Shown: positions 40,481 to 50,032 of the stretch, in pieces
Numbering within the stretch: position 1 is the stretch's first letter
Layout of the letters: every line of letters begins with the position of its first letter
NCBI GenBank assembly: GCA_964036045.1
Contig: OZ038386.1
Span: forward strand, 13,493,613-13,557,612
DNA length: 64,000 nucleotides
From: Eutreptiella sp. 'Long Island Sound 2002'
Lineage: Eukaryota; Euglenozoa; Euglenophyceae; Eutreptiales; Eutreptiaceae
Direction of reading: 5' to 3'
Notes under the pieces: model-generated
The model's database searches: none
What the model was told of the DNA's origin: nothing
What the model saw: the letters and a program-made list of their open reading frames with translations, nothing else
Translations under genes and position numbers: made by a program

Positions 40481-40730
40481 GTGTTTCTATGGGGGCCATT
40501 CAACGGGGTACAAGTTGGGCAACCATCCCAAAAACATTGAACCGTGCGCGCACCGTGCACGCACCGTGCGCGCACCGTGCGCGCACCGTGCGACAACGCC
40601 CCCATGCGCAAAAAAGAATTGCTAGAAACAGATATTTTTTTGCCCCTGCCCTTCTGACTTGAACACACTTGTGGTGCATGGTGCATCCCTTTTCTTCGTT
40701 GCCTCCTTTGCTTCAATTTTACAGGTTTTA

Positions 40731-41010
40731 AATGTGATGCTCATCATGTCCACTCGCTCTCCGCCAAGATAGTGAGGTGGGCCCTGTCAAGCCACGGTGT
40801 AGCCAAGAGCCGTTGGCGCTTCCTTTGATTAGGATACGAGGGAAGTTCGGATATTGGGAATAAGTGTGATGGAGGAAACCAAAAAAAATTAAGTGTGCTG
40901 CCCATCGAGTCCACCTACTCTCCGCCAAGAGAGTGAGGAGGGACCTACTAAGCCACCGCTTAGCCAAAAGCCGTGGGCGGTTTCATTGATTAGGATACCT
41001 GTCACATGCC
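40731..41010 (+). repeat. Tandem duplication, spacing about 155-160 bp
   Basis: Two diverged copies share CTCTCCGCCAAGA.AGTGAG, then AGCCACGGTGTAGCCAAGAG-like text and TTTGATTAGGATAC, at about 40734-40835 and 40893-41000. Confidence 0.75.
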
Positions 41011-41731
41011 ACTACGGCTCTTAATTACGACGCGCGCAAGGCTGCAACAAGGGGGGTGGGGGTTAGCTCTCCTCATGGATGTAATGTGTGTACTGTATGG
41101 GAAGGCCTGAATCATGCGAAACAGTTGCTTGTTTATGCTTGTGTGTGCTATGGACTGCAATCCCAGTGTCCAACTGATCCACGTTTGTATGCCTGTGTCG
41201 GAATGGACGCAATCCCAGAGTCCAAGGTACCACAGGTCAGTGGCATCAAAATGAATGAAACATAGTGCCCCCCAAAAAGAGAGGCCAAACGGAAAAAAAG
41301 AAAAAGCGCAAAAACCAAAAAACTCAGCCAACCAGAAACAGCTCTGCAAACCTGAATTGAGGGAAAAAATCGCAAAAATGGAATAAGCTTTTCTCATTTT
41401 GCGTGCTGTTGCAAAAGTTTTGCGCAGATACAATGCAAACCACCCAATGCCAAAATTAGTTTTCTGCAAAACATCAAGATTTGTACCGTATTTTCTGTTG
41501 GCATGGTGACCTTGTTGCTGCCCCTCTTCGGGCCTTGGCGCTAATGCTGGTCATATCCATATTGACCCCACCCCCACCCCCCTCCCGATGAATAGTCCCA
41601 CCCTCTTGGCACAGCCCCCCCGGGGGACAGGGGGGGGGGGGGGGGGCTGTCACTTGCCCCAAAAGTCCACACATACCAGAAACGTGAGGCAAAGGGTTGT
41701 GGTTGTCAGGCCTCCATAAAGCAAGGGTGGC
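41011..41731. other. Gene-less stretch with a long G run
   Basis: A C7/G20-like inverted homopolymer pair lies at about 41617-41647. No gene. Confidence 0.4.
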
Positions 41732-41983
41732 ATATCTCTCGGGGACTACGCCGTTTGTGCCAACTTTGTGCGTTTTAGGGGACCGTCCCCCTTGTTGCCT
41801 CATTTGTGCCCTGTGAGTGTCCTGTAGGGCGGGGTATATGGGGTATATTCGGAAAGCCCTTGAAAAGGGCTATTTGGAACACCCTGGGTTTGCATGCTGT
41901 ATTGACAACTTGTTTCAAATTTTCGTCCGTTTCGGACGTTGCTTGTGTTACTTGCTGCCTCTTTTTGTCAACAGGCTGCTACC

Positions 41984-42327
41984 ATGTCTACATACAAATT
42001 CACTCTACGGGCTGTTGCCTCCCCTGATGCACCACAAAAGCCTTTGGTGTGCAAAAGGGCTCGCTCTAGGGGAGCACAGTGGGTGTGGGTGCAACGGCAT
42101 GAGCCTGGTAGCCGGGCAGAAAAAGCCCCGTACCTCCCGCTCACAGCCACCTGCATGCACCTAGAAGGAGCACGACGTTCTGACAACCGCTGAGCGATGG
42201 CCTATGGGCTGTGCCTCTGAACGAAGGTTGGGTGCCAGTGAAAGCACGCAGGTTGCAGGACTGGGAAAAATTGAAGAAATATGTCCCTGTCCACAAACAG
42301 GGGGATGTTTGCCCTAATGGGGTCCCA
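41984..42327 (+). pseudogene. Transposase remnant: N- and C-termini joined
   Basis: ATG in a CCATGTC context, then STYKFTLRAVASPDAPQKPL matches the start of the intact transposase. After about 65 codons the frame ends at TGA. From about 42205 the sequence matches the C-terminus (LKKYVPVHKQGDVCPNGVP) in a different frame. The middle of roughly 560 residues, including all candidate catalytic residues, is gone. A non-functional fossil useful for dating. Confidence 0.8.
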
Positions 42328-42561
42328 GGGGGAGTATCAGACGCGGTGCGCGCGCGGTGCATGCGCGGTGCGGGTACTGGGGTTGTTCCGTAGTCCCTTT
42401 CATCCAGAGCCAATCAGGGGGAATGGTAACGCCTCAGAGCCCACCAGGTACCATTTACAACTCCTCTCCCAGTAGACCATCTCCTAGGGAAGTTGTTCAA
42501 ATACCTGACGCGGTGCGGACGCGGTGCGCGCGCAGTGCACGCGCGGTGCGGATACTCCCCC
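42328..42561. mobile_element. GGGGGAGTATC-family element, TSD CCA, empty site known
   Basis: Begins GGGGGAGTATCAGACGCGG and ends GCGGTGCGGATACTCCCCC, with CCA on both sides (42325-42327 and 42562-42564). The left has about three and the right about four 11-bp iterons (GCGGTGCGCGC type) in the same orientation. The target GTCCCAGCCCTGCC is uninterrupted in the full-length transposon (minus strand, 7811-7825) and nearly so at 21880-21895. This proves the boundaries and the 3-bp duplication. At 234 bp it is the shortest complete member. Confidence 0.92.
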
Positions 42562-42964
42562 CCAGCCCTGCCTGAAAAAGGCAACGCAGATGATGACAAT
42601 AATTCAGAATAAACATGATTCAACGGTGCAGTGCCATGTTTGTGTGCACCGTCCAATGTGTTGCGCTGTGCTGAAAAAAGTGACCACCTGGCCCCCCCCC
42701 CCCCCTGACCCATACATTTCTGAAATGGCCTTTTCTCACAGATTTCAAAAAGTATACACTAACCCCCCCCCCCCTATGTGATGACATGTTTGCGCATGGA
42801 AGCAAAACTTGTAAAAAAAATCCCAAAAAGTGCCAAAACGCACTAAGTTGGCACGTTCTGAATGTCCCTGGGAGATGTCTACATTATCCATTTAATGTGG
42901 TTGTTTTCGCGGGACCGTTGGTGTCTGCTCCTCACCATGCCAAACCCTCAGAGGACCAACTCAC

Positions 42965-43435
42965 ATTCATAGCCACTGTCCCAGCTATCATAATTTCATA
43001 ACCATGGTGGCCCATATCATTATTTAAAATTGCTAACATAGGTGTCATACCCCACCTTCAGCTTTAGCTTCTGCTATCATAACTCTTTGTAGCCACTGTC
43101 ACAACTATCATAATTTGCGTTCATAGCCGCTGTCACAGCTATCACGGCTCATTTTCCAGCCATCATTATTTCATTGCCACTGTCACGGCTATCATAACTC
43201 ACGTTCATTGCCACTGTCACAGGTAGCATAACTCACTTTCAGAGCCACTCTCACAGGTATCCTTATTGTCGCCAGTGTCACAGCCATCACAGCTCACCTT
43301 CATGGCCACTATCATAGCTATCACAACTCATACTCATGGCCTCACAGGTAGCATGGCTCCCCTGGCACCATTGGAGGTGTCAAACCTCATGTCCACAGCT
43401 GCTGTCACAGCTTTCTCAACTCATGTCCACGAAAA
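42965..43435 (+). repeat. Degenerate ~38-40 bp minisatellite
   Basis: Repeats of the type CACTGTCACAGCTATCATAA and CTCACTTTCATAGC follow one another with variation through this interval. Confidence 0.8.
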
Positions 43436-44358
43436 TAATACGACTGTTGCACTTGTGCTTGTGCTTTGCTGCTCTTGGCAATGATCACAATACTCCCAAT
43501 CCCACAATGACAGAAAACAGGGTGAACCGCACACTGATATCACAAAAGATGACCGAGGAATGTCAGATGGTGTTGTTGTGCATGTTGTGCGGAAGGTCAT
43601 GATTTTCATCAGTCTCCGGTATGGATTCTTGTGCCAAATGTGCATGTAGTGCAAAGTAGCCCTCCCGCCTCCCAAAGCCCCACTTCGAATCAACTTCGGC
43701 ACTCGTCAGCGGAGTGCGGGGGCTGTTGTGTGTGCACCCGTTGCCTGGGGAGGGGGGGGGGGGGGGCAGGGCAGACTCATACCCTGCGTGACCACCGCCA
43801 CCCCAGATCTGTACACCCAAAGTGCCCTCCACACGCCCCCAGCCCCGAGCTTGCACCCAGACCAGGGCTCGCCCCTTTCCCTTCCAAACAGCCGCACATT
43901 GCTTTGGGTGGGTGGGGCTGGGGTCTCCGCCACTTTGAGTGCGGACACCGCGGAGGGTGCCAGACACAACCCGCCATGTCCCACGGTGTGCCACGGCTGC
44001 GCCTCCGAGTGAACCGGTTCCTAGAGCTCCTCGTGCACAGTCTTTGTTCGACGAGGGCAGTCTTGCGATGTCTAGACGCTATTCTGTGGCACTACGTGGA
44101 AGTCTTATCGCCAATGTGACACGAGGCGAGGGCTGGCAGCGCGTAGTGAGACAGACATTCCTCGACAGTGAGTAGGGGGGGGGGGGGGGGCAACGCAAAA
44201 GGGTACAACTTCCAACTCATTTTAAAGTCAGGGTCCTACAACTCCGCTGGCTGCCGCCTGCTCATCGTGGCACGTCGTGTTTTTGCAGCACCGCCTAACG
44301 GGCCGATGGACCGCTGCATGCAGTAAGCCTCTTGCGTCAACCGGCTGCCTCCCACGCG
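43436..44358 (+). other. Upstream region and possible 5' noncoding exons of gene Y
   Basis: A donor-like ACA|GTGAGT lies at 44168, then a G run. An acceptor TTTTGCAG ends at 44288, followed by 70 nt to the gene Y ATG. An open frame around 44068-44167 (MSRRYSVALRGSLIANV) would read to TAA soon after the splice. This is therefore more likely a 5' leader with a small upstream ORF than an N-terminal exon. Confidence 0.35.
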
Positions 44359-44625
44359 ATGTCGGAAGCGCGGGACCAATCCCTTCCCCCGCCGCCCTCG
44401 GACGTGCCACAGCCGGCGGACGGGGAAGCCCCCCCGGCCGAGGCGCCCCCCCCCGTCCAGGCCACGGACCCGGCCCACGACGGACCGTCCAGCAAACAGC
44501 AGCTGCTGGATTTGGAGGGGATGGAGATCGACGCCGACAAAGTGTACATTCCGTCGTACTTCCGTCGCAAGCAGACGGCCCTTGACCACGCCGATTTCTC
44601 GGCCATTACGCTGGCGTCGCTGCAG
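44359..44625 (+). CDS. Putative host gene Y, exon 1
   Basis: Eighty-nine codons from ATG to CAG|GTGCGC, phase 0. It encodes MSEARDQSLPPPPSDV, a Pro/Ala-rich acidic stretch, then GMEIDADKVYIPSYFRRKQ and ALDHADFSAITLASLQ. Third positions are strongly G/C, unlike the flanking transposons. The spliced model of three exons gives 181 residues. I do not recognise the family. A short acidic Pro-rich N-terminus followed by helical segments would fit a small structural or regulatory subunit, but this is only inference. Confidence 0.65.
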
Positions 44626-44700
44626 GTGCGCCCCGGGGCCCCTCGTGTCATGATGGCGTTCGCGTCGCCGTCATGTGCCCCTCGTTTCTGCCTCCTCAAT

Positions 44701-45015
44701 GAGGGCGCGCTTGCCACGGTGTGCGCGCGGTGCAAATTTCGGGGGAATCTGGGGACCCTCCTAGTGACAATGGCAATCATCAAGAGGCCACCAGGAAAGA
44801 ACAAACACCACCCACAAGCCTCTGGGATTTCTTGACAACTATTAAAAAAAAAACCATGAAGACAGGTCTTGTGCTTGCAACTAAGTTTTTCTCGGCTTCT
44901 GTGGGCTGTTTGGGTGGGTGCATCTTGGGATGATGCACCGGTGTTTGACCAGTAATAGTTGCCACAGTGCGGACGCGGTGCGTGAGCGGTGTGCGCGCAC
45001 TGCAACAACACCCTC
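44701..45015. mobile_element. GAGGGYG-type element in intron 1 of gene Y, TSD AAT
   Basis: Begins GAGGGCGCGCTTGCCACGG and ends CTGCAACAACACCCTC, with AAT on both sides (44698-44700 and 45016-45018). There are about two iterons at the left (ACGGTGTGCGCGCGGTGC) and four at the right, all in direct orientation. The terminal base pattern is GAGGG instead of GGGGG. No coding content. Confidence 0.82.
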
Positions 45016-45160
45016 AATGCGTGTGCCTCCAAGTGTTGTGTGCGTCGCTCATGCAAGTGCCAAGTGTGCAACTGCCAAGTGTGTCACACGTGCAGATTCC
45101 GCGTGCACCCACGATTGCCGTGTGTGTCACACCTCATTTCCACATTGTGTTCTTTTGCCC

Positions 45161-45968
45161 CCCCCCCCCCCACGTCTGGATGGTGGACCCCCCTCCGCCC
45201 CCATCCACGGACACGGGAACAGCGAGTCACGTGCCCTCGGCCGCCAGAGCGGCGCTGTAGCGACCAGGCACCGAAGCTACCCACAGCGAGTGGAATACGG
45301 TCACGGTAAAGGAGGAGGCAAATCACAGAGACACCCACCCACTTGCACAGGACCGTGCCATGCGCACAGGGACCATAGAGTTCATTGCTTTAATGGGCGC
45401 ATCATGTGAGGCGGACTCCAACACTCCCCAGCAGCTTGCCAAGCCAAGTGTGTTTTCCCTCAGACGAAATGCCTGGAAATGCCGGGCACTACTGATCTGT
45501 AGCACTCGGTGGTGCGGACCCCCCCCCCCCCGGCCCTGTGTTACGTTTCCCGCATCGGTGATGGAGTGTTCCCTCCAAACGTCACCGTCTTCGGAAAGAC
45601 TTTGTGGATCAGTGCTGGCGCCCGCGTGGGAGGGAAGGCAGGGGACTGAAGCAGCGCCTGTGAGGAGAGGGGCTGGCCCATTTTCCCACCGTCTGCGGGC
45701 CGACAATGTCGACGACTTCCCTCTGAGGACCCAAACCAGTGCATCCGGAAGTCCCAACCGTGCGCCTCCTCAGCTTTTATGGCGCCCCCTCCCCCCCCGA
45801 TTGCTGTGCCCTCAGTGTAGAGGACACAACTTGTTGGACTGAAGGCGGAAAGTGCCTGTGGCGGCGGCAATCAGTCAATCAGAACCGATCACTGCACTCT
45901 CTCTCTCTCTCTCTCTCTGTCCAATGCTGTCCCCCCGGTGACCACAAAAAATTGCTAAGGGGGCAAAC
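45161..45968. other. Rest of gene Y intron 1, C runs and (CT)n
   Basis: C runs at 45160-45172 and 45521-45533, and (CT)n at 45897-45918. Nothing else is recognised. Confidence 0.5.
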
Positions 45969-46182
45969 CTCTCAAGTGCGCGGCGTCCGGGTCGTAGGTG
46001 GCGGACAGGAACGCGGCCTCGGAGGGCCGCGGGGGGAACTCCGGCGTCACGGGGGCGGCGGCGAGCGCGCGCATCCGCTCCGCGATTTTCGGATCCAGGA
46101 CGCCGCGGATCCCCCAGAAAGCGGCGGCCGGGGAGGACAGCGCCATGAGCTTGCGCACGGCGCGGTAGACGTAATAGGGCCT
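45969..46182 (-). CDS. Candidate minus-strand exon inside gene Y intron 1
   Basis: On the minus strand, RPYYVYRAVRKLMALSSPAA and FWGIRGVLDPKIAERMRALA continue to FLSATYDPDAAHLR. Third positions are very G/C-rich, like the real exons and unlike the introns around it. Flanking signals are CTAAAAG| and GAG|GTTTGCC, the acceptor being weak. No family is recognised. It could be one exon of a nested or overlapping gene, or an inserted gene fragment. Confidence 0.4.
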
Positions 46183-46476
46183 CTTTTAGGTGTCTGCAAC
46201 CCAGGACGACACGAATGAGCACGATGGGATGTGTGGACCTGCTACCCCCCTCTCTACCATCCCGCAGCAGCGATCCTCGAGGCCCCTCGAATGCTTCTCG
46301 CCAGCGCTTCCCCAAGAGGCATCGGGTGGCCTCTTCGCGTCTCGACTCCAGTTGCTGTGTCATGCAATTCCACGTGCATGTTTGATTTGGTTTCTGTGCT
46401 GGAGGCAGGATGTGTGCGGATGTGCACGCGCGCGCGCGTATGGTCGCCCTCGCGTTGTTTGTTATTGTCCGCGTAG

Positions 46477-46635
46477 GCGAAGCTCAAGGACCTTGTCGCC
46501 CACAGCGGGCACCACGGGCCCACCTTTCTGGAGGTGATCAACCAAAAGTTGCACACGCTGGAGGAACTGGCGCAGGAACTGTCGCAGGATTTCTCCAAGA
46601 TCTCCATCCGCTTCAGAGCCGGAGAGATTCCGCAG
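46477..46635 (+). CDS. Putative host gene Y, exon 2
   Basis: Lies between GTTATTGTCCGCGTAG and CAG|GTACCA and is 53 codons, phase 0 at both ends. It encodes AKLKDLVAHSGHHGPTFLEV, then INQKLHTLEELAQELSQDF and SKISIRFRAGEIPQ. The middle has heptad-like spacing of Leu/Ile and is probably helical or coiled coil. Excellent phase agreement with exons 1 and 3 is the main support. Confidence 0.65.
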
Positions 46636-46746
46636 GTACCAATGGGTGCATAAAGCGCAGTGGAGTTGAAAGGGCTAAACCTGTTGGCAAAGTGGAGTTA
46701 GGTAGGAGGGCTGTGAAGTGGTCGAGAGGGCTGGTTTGGGTGGTGT

Positions 46747-46852
46747 AGTGGAGTGGGAGTGGGAGTGGGAGTGGGAGTGGGAGTGGGAGTGGGAGTGGGA
46801 GTGGGAGTGGGAGTGGGAGTGGGAGTGGGAGTGGGAGTGGGAGTGGGAGTGG
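46747..46852 (+). repeat. (GGGAGT)n hexamer array
   Basis: About 17 nearly perfect copies of GTGGGA in gene Y intron 2. Confidence 0.95.
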
Positions 46853-47362
46853 AGTTGAGTGGAGGCTCCGTGCAGTGCATTAAAGTGGCTTTTTTGAGTG
46901 CTATGTTTTTCTGAAGCGTTTTGCCGCTAACTAGATTTGGCACTGAATCGCATTTCAATGAGATCGGTCTGGGCCGAGATCGGTCACACCTGTCAGCCTG
47001 CTTGTCAGCCTCAGAATTGCCGCCCGCATGAGGCCGAGAGACGAAATCTTGCACGGACTCAGCCCGTATCACGTGTGACGCTGTAGTACCCACCCACCTG
47101 CGTCCGCGGCCTTGTAGGAACCAGTTGCTTCGAGTGGATGGCCTAGTGTGGACTAGTCTCGTCTGATCGTTGCCGGGAGACCGTCACTTCCATGTTTTTC
47201 TAGTTACCATGTATTGTGCTGGTTTGTGTTGCCCATCTGCTTTACACATGGCCTTGCATTGCTTTGCCATTACTTCAAATCAAGCACCTGTGTGTGTGTT
47301 CTGTGATATTCTCTCTCCAAAGGCGTTGTATGGGTGTGTTGTGTTGCTACTTCAGACCCAAG

Positions 47363-47683
47363 ATGTTTTCTCCCGGTGACCATGTACGATACCACTCACG
47401 CACACTTGGTGCACATGTGTTGGCCACTGTTGTGGGGCCTTCGCCAAATGGGCCGCAGTTTTGCCACATTCGGTACATACGCCCTGGTGGGGTCACTCCG
47501 GTGGATCATGAGAGTGCTCAACTCTCAAGGCTAGAGGCTGTGGCGGTTGAATCACCCAAGTCTCCAGATTCACCGGATATTACCCCCATGGCTCCGCAAC
47601 CCCAAACACCGGCACAGCCCACACACGTACCCAGAAGTTCTTTACCGTTCCTTTGGATCCTCAATAACATTTGTGTTGGATGA
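47363..47683 (+). CDS. Tudor-like domain ORF (copy T3) in gene Y intron 2
   Basis: A 106-residue frame: MFSPGDHVRYHSRTLGAHVL, ATVVGPSPNGPQFCHIRYIR, then GGVTPVDHESAQLSRLE and a Ser/Pro-rich tail (PKSPDSPDITPMAPQPQTP). The core is the same as in the transposon-borne ORFs at 13092 and 39941, and is the most complete of the three. Beside it CGGGAGACCGTCACTT occurs at 47176-47191 and again, in the same orientation, at 47796-47811, with C runs. The ORF is therefore probably the cargo of another mobile element whose exact ends I cannot fix. A role in chromatin binding is inferred from the Tudor-like pattern only. Confidence 0.55.
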   Translation: MFSPGDHVRYHSRTLGAHVLATVVGPSPNGPQFCHIRYIRPGGVTPVDHESAQLSRLEAVAVESPKSPDSPDITPMAPQPQTPAQPTHVPRSSLPFLWILNNICVG

Positions 47684-47784
47684 AGCACATTGGCATCAAC
47701 GCGAAAGTCGCTTCACAAGTGTTCTCTTTGCTTGCATCAGTGGAGGGTACCACAGTTTGCCTTGAAATACCCTTGCAATCTCCC

Positions 47785-47865
47785 CCCCCCCCCGGGAGAC
47801 CGTCACTTGGCGACCGTCTCCCCCCCCCCACCCGGGAGACCGTCGCGCGCGAACCCGGGAGTTTG
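47785..47865. repeat. C runs with GGGAGACCGTC repeats
   Basis: Three copies of GGGAGACCGTC or its complement lie between C12 and C9 runs; a fourth lies at 47176. Likely the right terminal region of the element carrying T3. Confidence 0.5.
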
Positions 47866-48109
47866 CAAGAGGGGCGGGGGGTACGGTGACCACGGTGTGT
47901 GGTCATGGTGTCAAGGTCGACGTGCAGAATGGGTTAGAGGGAGGCCCCGCAGAAGCTGCCGTACCCACTCAAACATCAGAAAAAGCAACCGCCGCCCTGC
48001 TGCACTTTATCGTTCCAGTGCCCATCCATCCGCCCCATTTCTGCTCTGCTCTAGTGCACGAGTCACCCGTACACTGCCCTTCGGTGCATTGCGGCCCACC
48101 ACACTGTAG

Positions 48110-48229
48110 GCGCTGGACGACCTGATCGACAAGAAAACGATGGAGCTGGTGAAGCGCGGCCATGCGAAGGAGGAATATGAACATGGCAACGCTGGGAACG
48201 TCATTAGCAGGAGTCGGGATGTATCTTAA
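48110..48229 (+). CDS. Putative host gene Y, terminal exon
   Basis: Follows CCACCACACTGTAG, phase 0. It encodes ALDDLIDKKTMELVKRGHAK, then EEYEHGNAGNVISRSRDVS and TAA. The helical charged start is protein-like; the last 15 residues are less convincing, so a further intron could begin near AAGGAGGAATATG. It converges with the minus-strand candidate exon ending at 48575. Confidence 0.55.
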   Translation, partial: ALDDLIDKKTMELVKRGHAKEEYEHGNAGNVISRSRDVS

Positions 48230-48574
48230 GGCGTGGCAGCCCTGGAGGGGGTTGAGGGTTGACGTTTGAGATGCAGCGGGCACGAGCCCCAGACGGGGGG
48301 GGGGATGGGTTCCAGCATCAACGTGGGATGCAACGAGTCGTTCCTCGGGCAGGGCGCGTACTGACTCTATGGCGCGAACCAGCGCTCGTTACTTTTGTAA
48401 TTAGCGCTGGTTTCAGGCGGGGCGAGGGGCGCGGTGCGGAGGGGCCGTCCATCGTCGGGGGGTGCGCTTGGGGAAGTGGCGGCGGCGGGGGGGGGGGGGG
48501 GGGGGCTTGGTCTGGCGCTGGGTGTCGGTGGAGCAAAGAAGAGGGTGTCCTCTGAAATGCAGCTCCAAAGGGGG

Positions 48575-48648
48575 TCAGCCGGGTCCCCAGCCGCCCTCGT
48601 CGTCACTGTTATCGTCCGACTGAGTGGAGTGGGACTCGGAGGCATGGG
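48575..48648 (-). CDS. Candidate terminal exon of a minus-strand gene
   Basis: On the minus strand a very long pyrimidine tract ends CCCATCCCCGCAG. It is followed by a frame ASESHSTQSDDNSDDEGGW, GPG and TGA. The acidic, Ser/Asp-rich end and the strong acceptor make it a credible last exon. It would need one base from the preceding exon. The upstream exons are not identified; the basic segment at 50033-50391 is one candidate, but the phases do not clearly match. Confidence 0.45.
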
Positions 48649-49198
48649 CTGCGGGGATGGGGAGGGAATGGGCCGGGGGCAGCGAGAGGGGCAGAAGGGG
48701 AGTGGGAGGGTGAGGAGGGCGTAGACAGGGGGAGTGGGGGCCGGAAGGGGCCAGCAAAGTGGATGGGGGGCAAAGGAGTTTGGATGTGGCGATGGATGCA
48801 GGTCTCACACTTCGGAGGTGTCCCTGACCGCCCAGCGGGATCTCACACCACTTTGCGAGTGCCCAATCTGGAAGACGCCCTTGGGAATAGACAGCCCCCC
48901 CCCACCACCCTCACCTTCACCCTCTTACCCCCCCCCCCCCCCCCCTTAGTGCCAGATGGTGCCAGATTGTTCCGTCCCAACCGACTGCTTACCAACCGCT
49001 GTAACCGCCAGATTTTGTCCCCCAACCGTCAGCAACCGCTTTTGCAATCGCTTTTAAGCCCTGCGCATCCACCTGCCGTGGGATGCAAGAACGCTGGTGG
49101 AGTCTCAACATGATTTGCGGCCTGGAGCGTACCTCCCCCCCCCCATCAACAAGCGAACACATACTTACACCCAAGTGGCATACACATCCATCTTTCTG

Positions 49199-49246
<48 letters not shown>
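49199..49246 (+). repeat. (CA)n microsatellite
   Basis: About 23 CA units. Confidence 0.95.
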
Positions 49247-49248
<2 letters not shown>

Positions 49249-50032
49249 CTTGTGTGACATTCCGTCCCGTTGGTATGTCACGGGCCCTGAGGCGAGCCAT
49301 GTGAGGACTTGTTTTCGCTACTCCCAAAACTGTGCCTCCCAGAGCACCTCCACAAAGGCGATGAGTCCACATCCCCCGCACGGTCAGTGCTCACTAACCC
49401 CAATCTTCAAAGAGCACCCCACCCCCACCCCGGTCCATCCCCCCTTCCGGGCCTCAACGGGTCCACCAACACATTGCTCAGGTGGAAAATCAAACTTTGT
49501 GCAAGAACACATTTTGGAGCCATTTTCGGTACACAAACCCTGGGCCCTCAGGCCGCCCCTCCTCCGCTCCACAGTGTCGCTGATTGACCCCTGACCCGAA
49601 CCCGTCAAGACGCACGTGGCCCCGCGATTCCACTCTCACACACTGCTGCACCATCGGACGTAGTTTGGTCATGAGGGTCTCCCAGTTCGGCGTTGTTGTG
49701 GTTGCACCGCGGGGCATCAATCATTGATTGTTGTCCGCCAGCCAACCGATTGTCTGTCTCCCTCTGTCGCCGTGACAGAACACTTGGTGGTCGCATATGA
49801 GCACGGCCCGGTCTGGCATGGGCTTCCCGTCTGACCGTTGCTTCCCCTGACCTGGGCCCAGGCATGCCTAGGCAAGTGAGAGAGGGGCACCGTCCGTTAC
49901 GATGGCCTGCCCCCACCCCACCCCAAAACCGCGTCTGTCTGCTTGCACCGGCCCATCAACCGTTTTGTAGCAGTCAGGTTTGCCCTCCAGCCGCTTTTTC
50001 AACCACAGGGCAACCGCTCTTGACAACCATCT

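Larger units (their letters stand above)
39851..40603 (+). mobile_element. GGGGGTGTTG-family element with Tudor-like ORF, TSD ATG
   Basis: Begins GGGGGTGTTGCCTGAACCG and ends CGTGCGACAACGCCCCC, with ATG on both sides (39848-39850 and 40604-40606). The left end has about four and the right end five 11-bp iterons of ACCGTGCGCGC, all in the same orientation. The interior encodes a Tudor-like ORF (39941-40387), making this the clearest case of such cargo, and holds an 84-bp tandem repeat. Confidence 0.86.
41732..42878 (+). mobile_element. Internally deleted copy of the DUF7869-like transposon
   Basis: The left end is ATATCTCTCGGGGAC and the right end GTCCCTGGGAGATGT. Both are followed inward by TGCCAACTT.GTGCGTTTT, so the inverted repeat is longer than 30 bp with mismatches. 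It keeps the 5' leader with hairpin, the first 60 or so codons, the last 40 or so codons and the 3' region; the catalytic middle is missing. A second element (42328-42561) is inserted in the last codons. It is orientated opposite to the full-length copy at 7488-10083. Confidence 0.85.
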
